A DNA stretch of 64,000 nt from NCBI GenBank assembly GCA_037176885.1, contig JAWWNJ010000034.1:744001-808000 (forward strand), in the 5' to 3' direction. The notes under the pieces are model-generated. The model was not told where the DNA came from. It worked only from the letters and a program-made list of their open reading frames with translations, and did no database searches. Below, piece by piece: positions 1-11,217 of the stretch. Origin of the DNA: Favolaschia claudopus. Lineage: Eukaryota > Basidiomycota > Agaricomycetes > Agaricales > Mycenaceae. Position 1 is the stretch's first letter, and every line of letters starts with the position of its first letter. Position numbers and translations under genes: made by a program.

Positions 1-518
1 AGGATTTCAAGTCCAAAACTGATGTAGCGAGAGACTGTAGTGGGAATGCATGCAAATATCTGCTGGAGACTGATCTCTCGCATTGTTGAGTTCAGGTAAT
101 GGAGAATCAGACCCAAAGCGCCAGCAGCATCAAGAGAACGACCTCCCGGCCGTGTTTTTCCTGCTGTCGACGCGTCTGGGCGCCTGATCGGCGTGGAGTT
201 CCATGCATCAGCGAAGCCCGCCTCAAGAATCGCGTCAAAAGTCGCGACATTGAATCCCATCGTGGTGATGTATGCGCGGTCATTTCGCGTACGGTGCAGG
301 ACCTGCCAAGCAGTGGTGCCGCGGGGGTTTCGTAGCAACTGGGCACGGCAAAGATATAGCCTGCTTGGTCTCCTTCGCTCGGTCCGTAATCGGCGTGCTT
401 CAATTGCGCCAAGAGCCATTATGGCGATTGCAGAGCGTAGCAGTTGTTGCTCATCGTCCAGTGCATCCTCCTCCATGTCCTCGAGCTCCTGAACGCAAAA
501 GAACGCGTCGATGTCCAT
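1..518 (-). CDS. Harbinger/PIF-like DDE nuclease, N-terminal part (runs off left edge)
   Basis: The minus strand is open from an ATG at 518 to the window edge (172 codons, no stop). It starts MDIDAFFCVQELEDMEEDA and contains YITTMGFNVATFDAILEAGF, then a segment with ALGLILHYLNSTMREISLQ followed by IPTTVSRYISFGLEIL. This matches the N-terminal half of the Harbinger/PIF-type (DDE_Tnp_4) nucleases that are abundant in mushroom genomes; the last segment is the helix-turn-helix-like region just before the DDE core. The catalytic acidic residues would lie beyond the edge and cannot be seen. The first exon looks intact, with acidic residues after the start. Whether the full gene belongs to a live transposon or is domesticated cannot be judged. 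Family assignment is from recognised sequence pattern, not from a search. Confidence 0.75.
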   Translation of the reverse strand, partial: MDIDAFFCVQELEDMEEDALDDEQQLLRSAIAIMALGAIEARRLRTERRRPSRLYLCRAQLLRNPRGTTAWQVLHRTRNDRAYITTMGFNVATFDAILEAGFADAWNSTPIRRPDASTAGKTRPGGRSLDAAGALGLILHYLNSTMREISLQQIFACIPTTVSRYISFGLEI

Positions 519-805
519 GGGTGATGCAGCGGGGACGCGTTTGTTGAAGGCAGAGCGTGTTGTGTGGTGTTCTTTGGTAGATCATGCTTAAAGAGTAGAA
601 TAAATCGTAGAAAACATCCAGAAAACATGTAGATAGTGTTATGGGAAAAGCGGTGGATAGAATTTAAGGACGGATACACATGCCGTCATTTGTTGGCACC
701 CCGCCGATAGTCAACAAAAACAATTTAGTACTATGGGAAGTCACCCATTGCCATAGCAGAGTCTCTACCTGCCTTCTCGACAACTCACCTCGTCGTCGTA
801 CTCCC

Positions 806-1936
806 ATGCTCGACTTCTTAGCGGCAGATCGCGCTTTTTTGGCAGAAAAAGACGCAGAAATTCAAGAACTTCAGGCGCAAATCTCAGCGCTCGAGCGGGC
901 TATTTCCTTGCTACACGCAGCTCGGAAACCCGCGCAGGAGCGTCTTAATTCGTACAAGTACCCAATTCTGACACTCCCCAACGAAATCATCGCGGAAATC
1001 TTCCTTCAATTCTTGCCGCCCTACCCGAGCGCGCCGCCACTTCTGGGCGCTCTTTCGCCCACTCGTCTCACGCATATCTGTCGCCGATGGCGTGACATTG
1101 CGTGCAAGACACCTGAACTTTGGAGAGCCATCGATATGGATCCTATGAATGACGACCAACTGCCCATGAGTTTGGATAGAACTATCTTTTTGACTGGTTT
1201 GTGGGCATCAAGGTCCGGACATTGCCCGCTTTCCATTCGTCTAGGAGCATACCATGATCCGCTATCCACCCTGGCGCCTCTCATTCCTCATCGCGACCGC
1301 TGGGAGCACCTCACTTTGAGGATCGAGAACACTCGGCCACTGCGCGCGATTCAAGGCGCATTTCCACTGCTCAAGAGCTTTGACATACGACTTGGCTCCC
1401 CTATCTCTGACGATGTGGTTGTCACCCTTCAGAATCTCCCTCTCTTGTCCACCGTTGTCCTTGACGACTTTCGGACCCCTCACATCAGCCTTCCATGGTC
1501 CCAATTGACCTCTCTAACTTTGAGCTGGATATACATCGAGCACTGCATCTCAATTTTGCGACAAACAACTCATCTGGTGCATTGCACATTTGATCTCTAT
1601 TTCCACCCAGGAACACAGAATGATTTCGTGGAGCTCGTGCTTCCGCAATTGGAAACCTTGGACGTCCAGACAGACGCTGTTAGCCCACTGTATGGCCATT
1701 TTTTCCAGTGTCTCGTCGCTCCCGCGCTTCAGCACTTGCGCATTCCGGAACACTTGCTCCAGCCGAATCCCATCGAGTCTCTCAGCTCATTCATCTCGAG
1801 GTCTGGATGCCACCTTGACGAGCTACGAGTCACCGAAGCGTATGTTTCTCAAAATGCATACCGCAATGCATTTTCTGCCATCCCTGATATTAAGATGGAA
1901 AGAGCTGAATCCGAATCCGAGTCCGAATCCGATTAG
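806..1936 (+). CDS. F-box protein
   Basis: Single-exon gene of 376 codons from the ATG at 806. The frame is open from 680, but residues encoded before 806 look non-conserved, and MLDFLAADRA followed by a coiled coil is the usual start in this family. Residues about 10-45 form a charged heptad coiled coil (AEIQELQAQISALERAI). An F-box follows at about 50-105 (YPILTLPNEIIAEIFLQFL, then ICRRWRDIACKTPELW). The rest is a divergent leucine-rich solenoid-like region. The protein ends in a Ser-Glu repeat tail (ESESESESD). Such proteins are expected to join SCF ubiquitin ligases through Skp1 and use the C-terminal part for substrate choice; the target is unknown. It is convergent with the next F-box gene. 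Confidence 0.8.
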   Translation: MLDFLAADRAFLAEKDAEIQELQAQISALERAISLLHAARKPAQERLNSYKYPILTLPNEIIAEIFLQFLPPYPSAPPLLGALSPTRLTHICRRWRDIACKTPELWRAIDMDPMNDDQLPMSLDRTIFLTGLWASRSGHCPLSIRLGAYHDPLSTLAPLIPHRDRWEHLTLRIENTRPLRAIQGAFPLLKSFDIRLGSPISDDVVVTLQNLPLLSTVVLDDFRTPHISLPWSQLTSLTLSWIYIEHCISILRQTTHLVHCTFDLYFHPGTQNDFVELVLPQLETLDVQTDAVSPLYGHFFQCLVAPALQHLRIPEHLLQPNPIESLSSFISRSGCHLDELRVTEAYVSQNAYRNAFSAIPDIKMERAESESESESD

Positions 1937-2225
1937 CCATCTACAGTCTCATACGTACGGTCCGTAGATACTCATGTAGACCATCGCGGAGATAGAGAGA
2001 AAAAAAATGGGTGCTTCTCTGGCATAGAGAGGACGATGTCTTCAGTGATACATCGTGTTGTACAGTCACAGGATAATTCCAGCCCTCACCCAGTACAGTA
2101 CGAGACAAGTTAGAGTCGCATTCATTCACGGAAACAAAGACAAAACATGAAAGGGAGCCTGTTGGAACCTTGAATGAGCGTTTAACGATACAAAGAGTGT
2201 GTCGCATACCAGATTGACAATTGTA

Positions 2226-3464
2226 TCAGGCAACGAGAACCCTGATTCCTTTCGCCTTCCACTTTTTGAGACAGTCATTCAGCTTCGCATCCTGCGGGTT
2301 TGTGGTAGAGCAGTGAAATTCGAAGCTGCTTAGCTGCGCGACGGTCCCTGATTTTGCCGCCAAAGAGTCCGATCTCGAATTTAGGGCGTCGTAGAGAATT
2401 TTAGTGAATCTGTCCTCCCAAGTGAGGATGAACATGGTGCCGAAGGCGAGCTTTCGGAGGCGGGGGAGGAAGGTGCCAGACGCTGATTCGCCGCCGCCGC
2501 CGAGGAGAGTGAGTATGGCGAATACGAGGGCGGCGGAGCAGAAGTAGAGTTTGAAGACCTCGAGGGTGGGCGTGGCTTTGAGGATGGCGAGGGTGGCGTC
2601 CTGCGATATGTGTTCGAGTGTGAGGCTGAAGGTGTGGATGCGGGGGGAGGTTCGGAGGAAGGAGAGGAAGGGGCTGTCGTCGGTGACGCGGCCGGACAGA
2701 CAGTCGATGCTGAACGATTCGAGGCAGGGTGCGCTGATGGATTGGAGAAGTGGAGCTGAGAAAGGACTCGTGGCGCACATGTGAAAGGAGAGGGCTTTGA
2801 GACTGTCGAGTTGGATGGTGCAAGTGGAGGAAAGAGACCCGACGAGGTAGGAGAATTTGGCGGTGATGAGGTTCGGCGTGTGAGAAAGCAGGTCGAGGCA
2901 TTCTTGCAAGGTAAAGTATCTGCCATCGAAGGAGGTCAAGCGACTCCAGTAATCCACGAAGGGAGCAGACGAGGGGCAGCAGCACGTTCGGGGGCCGAAG
3001 AAATAGCAATGTTCTGGGTTTAGCGTCAGACCGAGGGTAAATGGCACACTGCCTGCACGGGGGAGCAAATTCTGGATCAAATTCTGGAAGTCGAGTCTGC
3101 TGTCTAAATGAACGTGTAACGCCGCCCAGAGTCGTGGATTGTTCAGTGCTATCTGTCTCCAAACACTGCAGATCTGGCTCAAGAGGAACGGCGCAGAATA
3201 CGCTCTGGGTTCGGTGGGAGCATCTGGTAGACATTGGAGGAAGATTTCGGACGTGATTTCGACTGGGACGGTGAGAATGGGATAGATAATACGGTCCAGA
3301 GATTGCTGTACGACGGCTTTCTCCTGTATCAAACGACGACGGCGCTCCAGCTTTAACCGGGTTCCTTGTCGAGTATTTACTGAAGACGAAGGATTTTGCA
3401 GTTCAGAAAGTAGCGTTTTGATGTCGTCCAGGCGAATGCGGAGGCGCATATTTTCGAGCTTCAT
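2226..3464 (-). CDS. F-box protein
   Basis: Single-exon minus-strand gene of 412 codons from the ATG at 3464. The frame stays open to 3569, but MKLENMRLRIRLDDIKTLL fits the coiled-coil start of the family better. Coiled coil at residues 1-50, F-box at about 55-110 (IIYPILTVPVEITSEIFLQ, then ICSVWRQIALNNPRLWAAL), then a leucine-rich C-terminal region. It resembles the gene at 806-1936 in layout but is diverged in sequence, so it is an older paralogue. Predicted role is substrate receptor of an SCF ubiquitin ligase; no substrate can be inferred. Confidence 0.8.
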   Translation of the reverse strand: MKLENMRLRIRLDDIKTLLSELQNPSSSVNTRQGTRLKLERRRRLIQEKAVVQQSLDRIIYPILTVPVEITSEIFLQCLPDAPTEPRAYSAPFLLSQICSVWRQIALNNPRLWAALHVHLDSRLDFQNLIQNLLPRAGSVPFTLGLTLNPEHCYFFGPRTCCCPSSAPFVDYWSRLTSFDGRYFTLQECLDLLSHTPNLITAKFSYLVGSLSSTCTIQLDSLKALSFHMCATSPFSAPLLQSISAPCLESFSIDCLSGRVTDDSPFLSFLRTSPRIHTFSLTLEHISQDATLAILKATPTLEVFKLYFCSAALVFAILTLLGGGGESASGTFLPRLRKLAFGTMFILTWEDRFTKILYDALNSRSDSLAAKSGTVAQLSSFEFHCSTTNPQDAKLNDCLKKWKAKGIRVLVA

Positions 3465-4799
3465 GACACAAGCACACGGAATTTCGAAGGAAGCGATGAA
3501 AGCGTTGACCCAGAACTTTGGAGCAACGTAGTTTGGCTGGTTCAGAGCGCTAGGTAACCTCCGGCGCAAGCTGCAGTACGGTAGGTCACTGTTCCGAATA
3601 TGCTGAGGGATATCTTGAATGGATTAGGGTAGGAGGTTGGTTGGAGGTTGGAGGCAGACAAATTTTTCGTCCCAAAAAGGAGATTTTGCACCTCTTCCTC
3701 CTCCACTTCGACGCAGTCTCCAAAATCGCAGAGAATGACTCAAGCGACGATGATATACACTCCCCATTCTGGTCACCGTTCCCCAGTCGAAGTCGAGTTG
3801 GGAGAAGGAAACAGTGGCATGCGGTTGAACGGGAGTGAACAACGATCGCAAAAAAGGCTTGTACGCGGGCGATGTGCACTGGCAGGCTTCCTAGGAAGAT
3901 GCGTCATTTTAGAAGGTATCATCACCGTTTCGACGACATTACCATTTGCACTCATTTGAGTTTTTCTCGCAAGCCTTAGCATAATCAATTTGAAGGAACG
4001 AACAAAGATAGCCAGCGTTGGAGCATGGAAAAGCTGGTGTCAGGGCCTCTCTGCGTCGCGCTTTGCCGGGGGTGCGTGCGCATTGGAGCTCTGTGCCGAA
4101 GGATCCTATTTCGCTTGGGTCAAAGAGCAATGGGCTTCGTTGCTTTGGAGTCGTGGTCAATTTCGCCTGGTCCGTTTCGCGAGTGTCCTGTAAGTCGGCA
4201 TTGTAGATCTCCCGTACCAAGGTACCTTTCAATCTCCCTATTTTTGGGTGACGCTCACCACTCTGCCAGCTGTCAGCGTCTTGAACTGCGCGTCCAGGGC
4301 CCAGGCTACTGCATATAAGATGCTAGGTATGCATTATATCCCGCATCTCCAGAACCCGCGAAATCCATCGTCTACTCAGATTCCTCTCAATACAGAAGCT
4401 GCATGCCTTCATTCAATGTTCGAAGCCGCGAAATCCATGAATGCTTCTGTATTTATCAAGCACCAGAGAAATCACCGGAACTCGTCGGTGACCATTTGTC
4501 ACCTTTGCGAGTTCTATCATCGAGGTCTCGACACTGCCTCGAGCCGCGAGCAACGTCTTCGCGAATCGCCAGTAGCGGGCTCTAGTCATGTGTCTTCTTC
4601 GACTACAGTATCACGCTATCCGAAGACTGTACGCGTTATCATGTCGTTCTTCTCTTCTATCGTCGATCACCGTATCATGATCTCTGCTTCGCAAGAGAGA
4701 GGCAAGCCCTAGCTAGCCTTGGTGAACTCTTTCCACCAACGCTGCAGTGCGTCTTGTCGTGCAGGCTGTATCTCTCGGTCCGACTCAGATTTACAGGCT
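3465..4799. other. intergenic, no supported gene
   Basis: Only short overlapping open frames with no recognisable domain or splice chain. This stretch carries the upstream regions of the F-box gene on the left and of the membrane-protein gene on the right. Confidence 0.5.
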
Positions 4800-4817
4800 A
4801 TGGGCAGAGGCCGAACG

Positions 4818-5846
4818 ATGCGACGTGTCTTACACCCATTAGTCGTGCTTGGTACTCTAGCAATCCCCTCGACGGCCACTCCTCAGTTCTTCGGCGGGCA
4901 TCATGCGCAGTTTCCACCACATCGAAGTCTGAGTTATTTGTCTGCTAGTCGTTCCAGCCATTCGTCGACCGTCTCCGCGTCCACCATGTACGTTTTCTTT
5001 GCTTTGAAATAAGACCGAGACTGACACAGCGGTTTCAGATCGCATTCTACGCCAGTCACCATCTCGCCTTCGTCCAGGTCGACAACCACTACAAACTCTC
5101 TCGAGCTCCAGACCTTTCTGAACGTGTTTCACGCTTCCAGCGATCAGCCTCTTTTGCCGTCATCGCAAAGCGCATCGCACTCTTCCTCCCTTCCTTCGAC
5201 ATTGCCGATGACTTCCTCAAGTGCCCCAACCCCCATCCTACCGCAACCAACCCCTGCAGATCCCGGCTTCGCTTCTGTCTCGCCCCCACCTCCGCCTCCC
5301 CCCGCCGTCTTCGCTCAATCTCATTCATTCGATTGGAAGAAACTCGTCGAAATCCTCCTCCCCGCCGTCGTTGTCGCCCTCCTAGCGTGTATCATCGCCA
5401 TCGCCGTCTTCCGACGCCGGCGACGCGTCCGAGACCAGAAGGACTGGGAAGGGAGCCGGCTGCCGGAGGTCGAGGACCGGAACGGGCTTTGGCAATGGCC
5501 GTTTGGACGACGGACTTCGATCTCGCCAAAGCAGCAGCGCTCTCGAGCCACATATGTGAGCGGGGAAGATTGGAATGCGTCGGACGCGTATCTGCGGGGC
5601 GCAGAGAAGCGAGATGATGATGATGCCCGTTCTGAGATGGGATTGAATGCGCCGCCGTCAATGCTGGACGTTGTTCTCTCCGACACAGGACATTCGGAGA
5701 CCGGACATGATTATCACCACGTACCAGGCTTTCACTCTGAGTCTCCGCCGCACGACGAGCCGGCGTTGGAGTCGCGTCCGGCGTCGCGTTTGCACCCTCT
5801 TCCCGTTGTCCCGGATTCGATCCCGAATGCTTCTTACGCAGTGTAA
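4818..5846 (+). CDS. Single-pass membrane protein, tandem family member 1
   Basis: Two exons, 4818-4987 and 5039-5846, joined by a 51-nt GT-AG intron, giving 325 codons. An upstream in-frame ATG lies at 4800. N-terminus MRRVLHPLVVLGTLAIPS is a signal peptide. Next comes a Ser/Thr/Pro-rich ectodomain of about 160 residues with a polyproline stretch, then one transmembrane helix (ILLPAVVVALLACIIAIAVF), then a basic stop-transfer run and RVRDQKDWE. The cytosolic tail is about 130 residues and acidic. This layout is that of fungal surface sensor or anchor proteins (Mid2/Skg6-like in architecture only). The juxtamembrane motif is shared with five neighbours, which shows a tandem family. Function is not known. 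Confidence 0.75.
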
Positions 5847-6537
5847 CAGCTGGATTCTGTTTCCGCGTTGTATCTTCTCAAGTCCGACTTATACATTAAT
5901 GTCGCAGCTGCCCATGGTAGACTCTGGTGTTCCGTGTTCTGAAGGGTTTTGCAGGGTTTTGCAAGGCGGGAGAAGGCGGAGAGGTGTGTCGAAGAAATAT
6001 AGTCAATATCTTCCGATCAGCTGTCATGATTGACTCCTTCTTTCAATCACACATCAAGGATTGCGACGCGATCTCAGTGTGTTTGCTGTTCGGAACTGAG
6101 TGTTTCGTTTTCCTCACACAGCGCTTTGCCGCCCGAAGTCTACGTCTCGGTGTCCGTCTACGGAAGAGCGTCCCCTCGCTCGCGCACAGTTGTTGACCTC
6201 ATATGACGACTTCCTATGGAAGACGCGGGATTCGCTCAACCTCTGCGCACGCGCGAGCTGATCCTCGAGAATCTGTGATTATGATATGCGCTGCCATGAT
6301 CCTCTCACACATCACATCGGTAAGTACCGCGCGACGCGCTCCATATAATTCCATCCAGTCTAACTTGGGCGCGTCACAGGCCCCATCCATCTCGTCCCCA
6401 TCCATTCACAACCCGACCGTCAGCGCAGTGCGTATTCTCGTCGCTTCCACTGCCTTATTTCTGCCCTGCGGTGGCTTGGCCAGCTACTTACTTACTACTC
6501 TATTGTCATTGCAGGCCCGCGCTAGGTCGTTGCGGAT
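5847..6537. other. intergenic, no supported gene
   Basis: 3' flank of member 1 and 5' flank of member 2 of the membrane-protein family. Nothing recognisable beyond short chance frames. Confidence 0.5.
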
Positions 6538-7675
6538 ATGAGGCAGGGATCTGGACGCCTCCTTGCATTCGTTTTGAAATTGTATCTGGTTCTGTTCGTC
6601 GTGTCTTCAGCATTCGCCGGTGATCCTGGTGGCGGCTCGCAAGTGGGGAACGGTGTTGCGGCGCCTCCTCCATCACAACCCAATGGCCCAGCGCCTGGTG
6701 GCCCATCGTCGCCTGATGACCCACCGCCTGGTGACCTGCCGGGGCAGAAACCTCCCTCAAGTGCCTCGTCTCCCTCCCTGAGCACTATTTCTTTGTCTAC
6801 TACCGGCTCCTCGGATTCTAGGTGCGTATTCCGTTCGAGGTGAGACGTCTCATGAATGAAATAATCGTAGACTACCTCCTTCATCTGTTCTGGCCAAAAG
6901 TTCTTCTACCCCTCAACTCGACCCTTCATCCACTGCGGAAAGTTCAAGCCAGACACCTGAGGCATCGACGTCGACCAAGTTTCGTTCTTCATCTTCAGCA
7001 GACAACGGGACATCTCCCAGCAGTACCTCGTCCACCCCAACCGACTCTACTCCTCTAGACCCCTCAGACACATTCACTCCTCTGGATAGCCCTTCTTCTT
7101 CGTTCTTACCGGCCCAGACCAACGCTACAACCGCACTTCTATCTGGCCATACTAACAATCACGTCGCAATCATCGCTGGTGTTATAGCCCCAGTCTGCGT
7201 GATCATCTTCGCGTTCATTGCCTTCCTGGTCTACAAACGTCGGCAGCGTGCGCGGGATCGTCGAGAGTGGGAGCTCACCCACGAGTCCATCGCAGACGCT
7301 GTCCGTCAGGTCGTCAGCCCTGTGCCCGTTACCGCAGGGACAAGTATGACCCCGGGCGGCTCGGGAGGGTGGAGCAACTATCACGTATCGGGCAAAAGTA
7401 GCGGCGACACTGTCACGGACCCCTTCAGGGATGAGCCTCTTGCTCACACGTCGGCGGAGTACCCTGCGCAAGTACCCATCTTCCGCGCTGTGCATTCGCC
7501 GACGTTACGGGCGGCACACTCGCCTACATTGTCTCAGCAGATGGTGTATACTCCGTTCCCGACACAGCCCGACCCTGAGCCTCAGTCACGTCGCGCTAGC
7601 TCGGCTTCGATCCAGTTCGATGATGATGGGGTTGCCCATTACGCGGATGACGGGATGCGGCATGTACCGCGCTAG
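6538..7675 (+). CDS. Single-pass membrane protein, tandem family member 2
   Basis: Exons 6538-6821 and 6871-7675 with a 49-nt intron (GTGCGT donor) give 362 codons. Residues 1-27 are a signal peptide (LLAFVLKLYLVLFVVSSAFA). The ectodomain starts Gly/Pro-rich and becomes Ser/Thr-rich. The TM segment IIAGVIAPVCVIIFAFIAFL is followed by VYKRRQRARDRREWELTHES, the family's juxtamembrane motif. A cytosolic tail of about 140 residues follows. It is clearly paralogous to the genes at 21.3, 23.0 and 25.3 kb. Probable plasma-membrane surface protein; ligand or partner unknown. Confidence 0.78.
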
Positions 7676-8462
7676 GTAACTCCTTGTCCGCGTGCGGATA
7701 CCTGGCGCTAGTCCGTACGTTCGTTGGCAATGTAACACCTCCTTGACTTCGGTCTTTTCGTATTTGATACGGAACTATTGGATTCCGGCTAAATGACTTT
7801 GTTGTACCATTAGCCAGTGTATAGAAAAACCGAGTCCTCCGTTCCGACTATTTGTGCGTGGTTTTTCCCGATCGAGAAGTCTCTTGCTGGTAACCTCCAT
7901 CTTGATTCGCAGAACTGTTCACCCTTTCTCACTCTTCCTGCGCATGCATAATCTTCCCATCCTCCATCCTTCTCATTGATCTCACGTTCCTCAAATAGCT
8001 CGAGCTGTACCAGAACGCAAGAATCTCGCCCTCTTAACTTGGACTCTGCCGTCTAAATTCAGGCGCCTAAATTCGAGACTCCTCCGCAACCCGCAATGGC
8101 AGGAAATTTCCCGCGCTCATTCATCATAAAAGATCATCAAGTGGGAATACATCGAGATGAACTATGAGCCAGTGCTCAGACTGGCACAGCTACTCTCAAT
8201 TCGCTCTCCAAAGTAATGTGCTTTGTATTTCGTTCTCTTTCTTTACAGAACGACGAACACTGACTCTACGCTATCTGTAGGGCCTATGCCTCCCATCCCG
8301 ACCTCTCTGAACGTTGCTCTATGCTGAGGCTGAGGGCAGTGGTGTTGTTTCTGATTTGAGACTATTAAGGGTGCTGCTGCATTTATAACCTCAGCCATAC
8401 CAACGGCGGCTCGATCGCGATGGATTGTCTGCTAAAAGATGTGGAGCACCATTTGTTTCAAG
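7676..8462. other. intergenic, no supported gene
   Basis: No open frame of note. The last ~80 bases share short stretches of DNA similarity with the region upstream of family member 4 (around 20.65 kb), consistent with duplication of the 5' flank with the gene. Confidence 0.4.
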
Positions 8463-9355
8463 ATGGTCATCCGTCCACGTTCTTCTCAGCTTTGCCTTTC
8501 ACCACTTTCCTTGCTGCGCTGTGCAGCGGCCTTTCCTTCGGCGGTTTGAGTATACGCGCTCCTTCAAGCTTCTCGAGCCAAGAAGAATATGTACTGGACC
8601 TCTTCGAATACGGGCGAAGATCGGAGTAAGCTTGCGAGGCAGCTCAATGTAGCTGATATTCCTTCCGATGTGCTTTCGTGGTATTATGCCACAGGATTGC
8701 GTACCTTGCGGTGAGCACATTTTACAGTGGGTATAGCCTAGCTAACGTATCACAGCACCCACCCAAAGACCGTTGAGGTACCACCAGACGTTTTCGCTTG
8801 GTACAAGGCCACTGCAAGTGCGGAGCTTCCAGCGTTTGTCTGGTTTCTCATGTCTCCTCGTTGTTATTTAACTCTTGATATGATAGAACGTATCAGACGA
8901 TCGTTTTCATTGAAGCGGGCGCGACGCCAGCGAGTTTGCAGCCTGGTTCGACTCTTGCTCCAGGTCCGACGAGTTCTACCAGCGACCCCCTCGTATCTTG
9001 GACCAGTATTCCTCCCTCACTCTTCCCAACAAATTCCGAGCCCGTGTCTAGCAACTTCCCCCTTCCCAGCGGATCTCTGTCCATGCCCAGCAGCCTTGCT
9101 GATGTCCCATTATCTTCCAGCAACACGGCCTCGTTCTCAGAACTCCCGAGCCCTTTGGAATCGGGTCCAGCCGCTACCGCTAATGCGGCGAATACCCATA
9201 GCAGAAATCGGGCGGTACCAGTCGCAGCGGGTATAATCGCTGCTCTCGTCTTCATTGCGATCTGCGCCTGTGCCTTCAGATATTACAAGCGTCGCCAGCG
9301 TGCCAAGGAGCAACGGGAATCATTTGGCGAAACTGGCACCTTTTTGAAGCTGTGA
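8463..9355 (+). CDS. Single-pass membrane protein, tandem family member 3 (short tail, 5' end uncertain)
   Basis: The 3' part is well supported: exons end at 8710, then 8756-8833 and 8887-9355, all phase-consistent. They encode IPSDVLSWYYATGLRTLR, HPKTVEVPPDVFAWYKAT, an S/T/P-rich stretch, a TM helix (AAGIIAALVFIAICACAF) and RYYKRRQRAKEQRE. The 5' exon is uncertain. An ATG at 8463 gives a hydrophobic leader, but the joining intron would be only about 39 nt with an AAG acceptor; an ATG at 8589 would lack a signal peptide. The tail stops only about 20 residues after the TM, much shorter than in the paralogues, which may be a truncation. Confidence 0.55.
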
Positions 9356-9598
9356 TGTTCTGCGCGCGAAGTAGCTTCCAGCCCCCAAAAATTCATCACC
9401 CCCATTGTATATCCTTCATTCTGAAAGGCTTTGAGGGCTGCCAAACTACTCGAGCTTGTCCGAATCTCTTCAATTGGGTACCGGCGACCTTAGTGTATCA
9501 GCAATGTATCCGAATCAGTGTAGCTATTTCACTTGAACATTTTCGCGCAGACTTGGAATACTATGGGCGATATACTGTGCAATAATTAACCTCCGTTT

Positions 9599-10326
9599 AC
9601 AGGATTTTTGAACACAACTTACATCTCTGGCGGCATCTTTATTGGCTTGCATCTCCAGGTTGGTTACATCTGCTATCTTGGTTGCATCTTACTTACATCT
9701 CCAAGTTGGTTGCATCTCACCGAAGGCTTGGCATTGCGGAGGTAAATTGATCGGCCATCTGAGTTTGATCTAACCGGGTTCGGCTAGTTGAACAGTAATT
9801 TCGAGGTGAGTTTTTATAAGCTATGGAAGGGCGCACAAATATTCAGGCAAGCATAGGTGTCCATGAACTAATTCGGGGAATAAATGCTGAGGGAATCGAG
9901 GCGGCGACGATCCTGTCTCTGCACAAAGATGAACACAGAGTCCCCGCCTCCGAGTCTGAAGATCAAACGCGTGCTTCGTTTTCTGAGGGGATAAATTTAA
10001 AAAATCTCCTTCACTCTCCTCCAGTTTACTCCCAGGCTTGGGCATCGTACCAAAGCAAATCGCTCGATGACGCTCGATCTTCCGCATTCGCCGACCCTGC
10101 CAGTGATGCCATCGATATCGGCACGACCGCGACCATCAGCGAAACTTAGAGATCAGCAGGAGGTCAGTAAATCCACGGATAATTTGCCAAAAAGATGACG
10201 ATTTGGTAGATGATAACATGTCCAGCAAGATGCATCCACCACTGAAGTTGTAACCAACCTCGCAACATAGTTGTAAGTTGCATGAAAAAGTTGTAAGTAA
10301 CAGTAAGTTGCGAGCAAAAACCCTGT
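9599..10326. mobile_element. MITE-like element with terminal inverted repeats
   Basis: The left end reads ACAGGATTTTTGAACACAAC and the right end, on the other strand, ACAGGGTTTTTGCTCGCAAC. They continue into similar CTTAC-rich sequence, giving inverted ends of about 25-28 bp that match at most positions. The inner flanks on both sides carry several copies of a TTGGTTRCATCT / AACTTACAAC-type motif, again inverted. The 728-bp interior has no gene. CAGGG-type termini suggest a non-autonomous hAT-like element, but no convincing 8-bp target duplication is seen, so the class is a guess. Confidence 0.5.
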
Positions 10327-10535
10327 TTTCAATCAGGTTGTAATCATTCATAATTTTTGCACAGTATATGTGCCATAGAATACGCCTGAACTGCTAGCAG
10401 TTGGTGTACACACTGCAATTGCAGAAGATTGAAGAAAATACTTGAGGGCATTGCCAAACATGAGATCCAAATGCGCCCGGATCATTCTGCTCGACAACTT
10501 GCGTTTTCGTCCAAACTCTTCATGAAAATCCGGTC

Positions 10536-10575
10536 TGTAGAGAACCCGTCCGCCGGATCCGGCGTATCCGCCAGA
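10536..10575 (+). repeat. Left terminal inverted repeat of KDZ element
   Basis: TGTAGAGAA, then CCGTCCGCCGGATCCGGCG, which contains the 14-bp perfect palindrome CGCCGGATCCGGCG (10551-10564), then TATCCGCC. The right end on the opposite strand has the same TGTAGAGAA and an alignable GC-rich block. Confidence 0.6.
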
Positions 10576-10674
10576 CCTTGCCCTGAACGACACCTCACCA
10601 CTTGAACACCCTCTTTCTGTCTTTCTCGAGCCTCTGGATGTCTTAAAAGAGCTTTGTTTTCGCTCACCCGACGC

Positions 10675-11055
10675 TGGTGTCCTTCACGATTAACCGTATA
10701 TTCGTTCACGAATCCCTCCTTCCTTCAAGATTTTCGGGATCCTTAACGAGTGTTCCTTACTCGTTCACGACATCCACCGTCGTTCACGCCCGATCCTCGC
10801 TCGTCCACGATAATCCCAACTCGTCCACGACATACCACCTCGTTCACGGCATCCAGGTCTCTTTCACGGTCTGCGTACTCGTCCACGACATGCGCATTCG
10901 TGATAGGTTGTTCGTTCCTCGTCCACGACGTCCGATGTCGTTCACGGACGTTCCTCTATCGTTCACGACATGCGAGTCGCCGTGAATGGTTGTTCATTAC
11001 TCGTGCACGAGATTCACGCTCGTTCGCGGTCCTTTCTCTATCGTTCACGGCAGCG
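10675..11055 (+). repeat. Left subterminal array of CGTTCACGA-type motif
   Basis: A dozen or more spaced copies of (T/C)CGT(T/C)CACG(A/G), most as TCGTTCACGAC or TCGTCCACGAC, at irregular 20-35 bp spacing, all in one orientation. The right end has the reverse orientation. Arrays of this kind are typical binding sites for a transposase or its zinc-finger partner; that role is inferred. Confidence 0.7.
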
Positions 11056-11217
11056 CCTCTTTTCTTGTCGACCTATCGTAACTTAAATGTCTTTTACAAG
11101 CAATCTTGGTAGTCGTGCACATTCAACTTCGAAATTTGTCTCTCCTGCACGAATGTTCATTATGAAACCACTACATAATTTTTCGACGGTCAGTCTTTCT
11201 GTAGCCTCCACCTCGTC

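Noticed and set aside
2401..3234. Long minus-strand frame inside the F-box gene at 2226-3464
   Set aside because: Basic, Pro/His-rich composition typical of a shifted reading of GC-rich coding DNA; the F-box frame explains the region.
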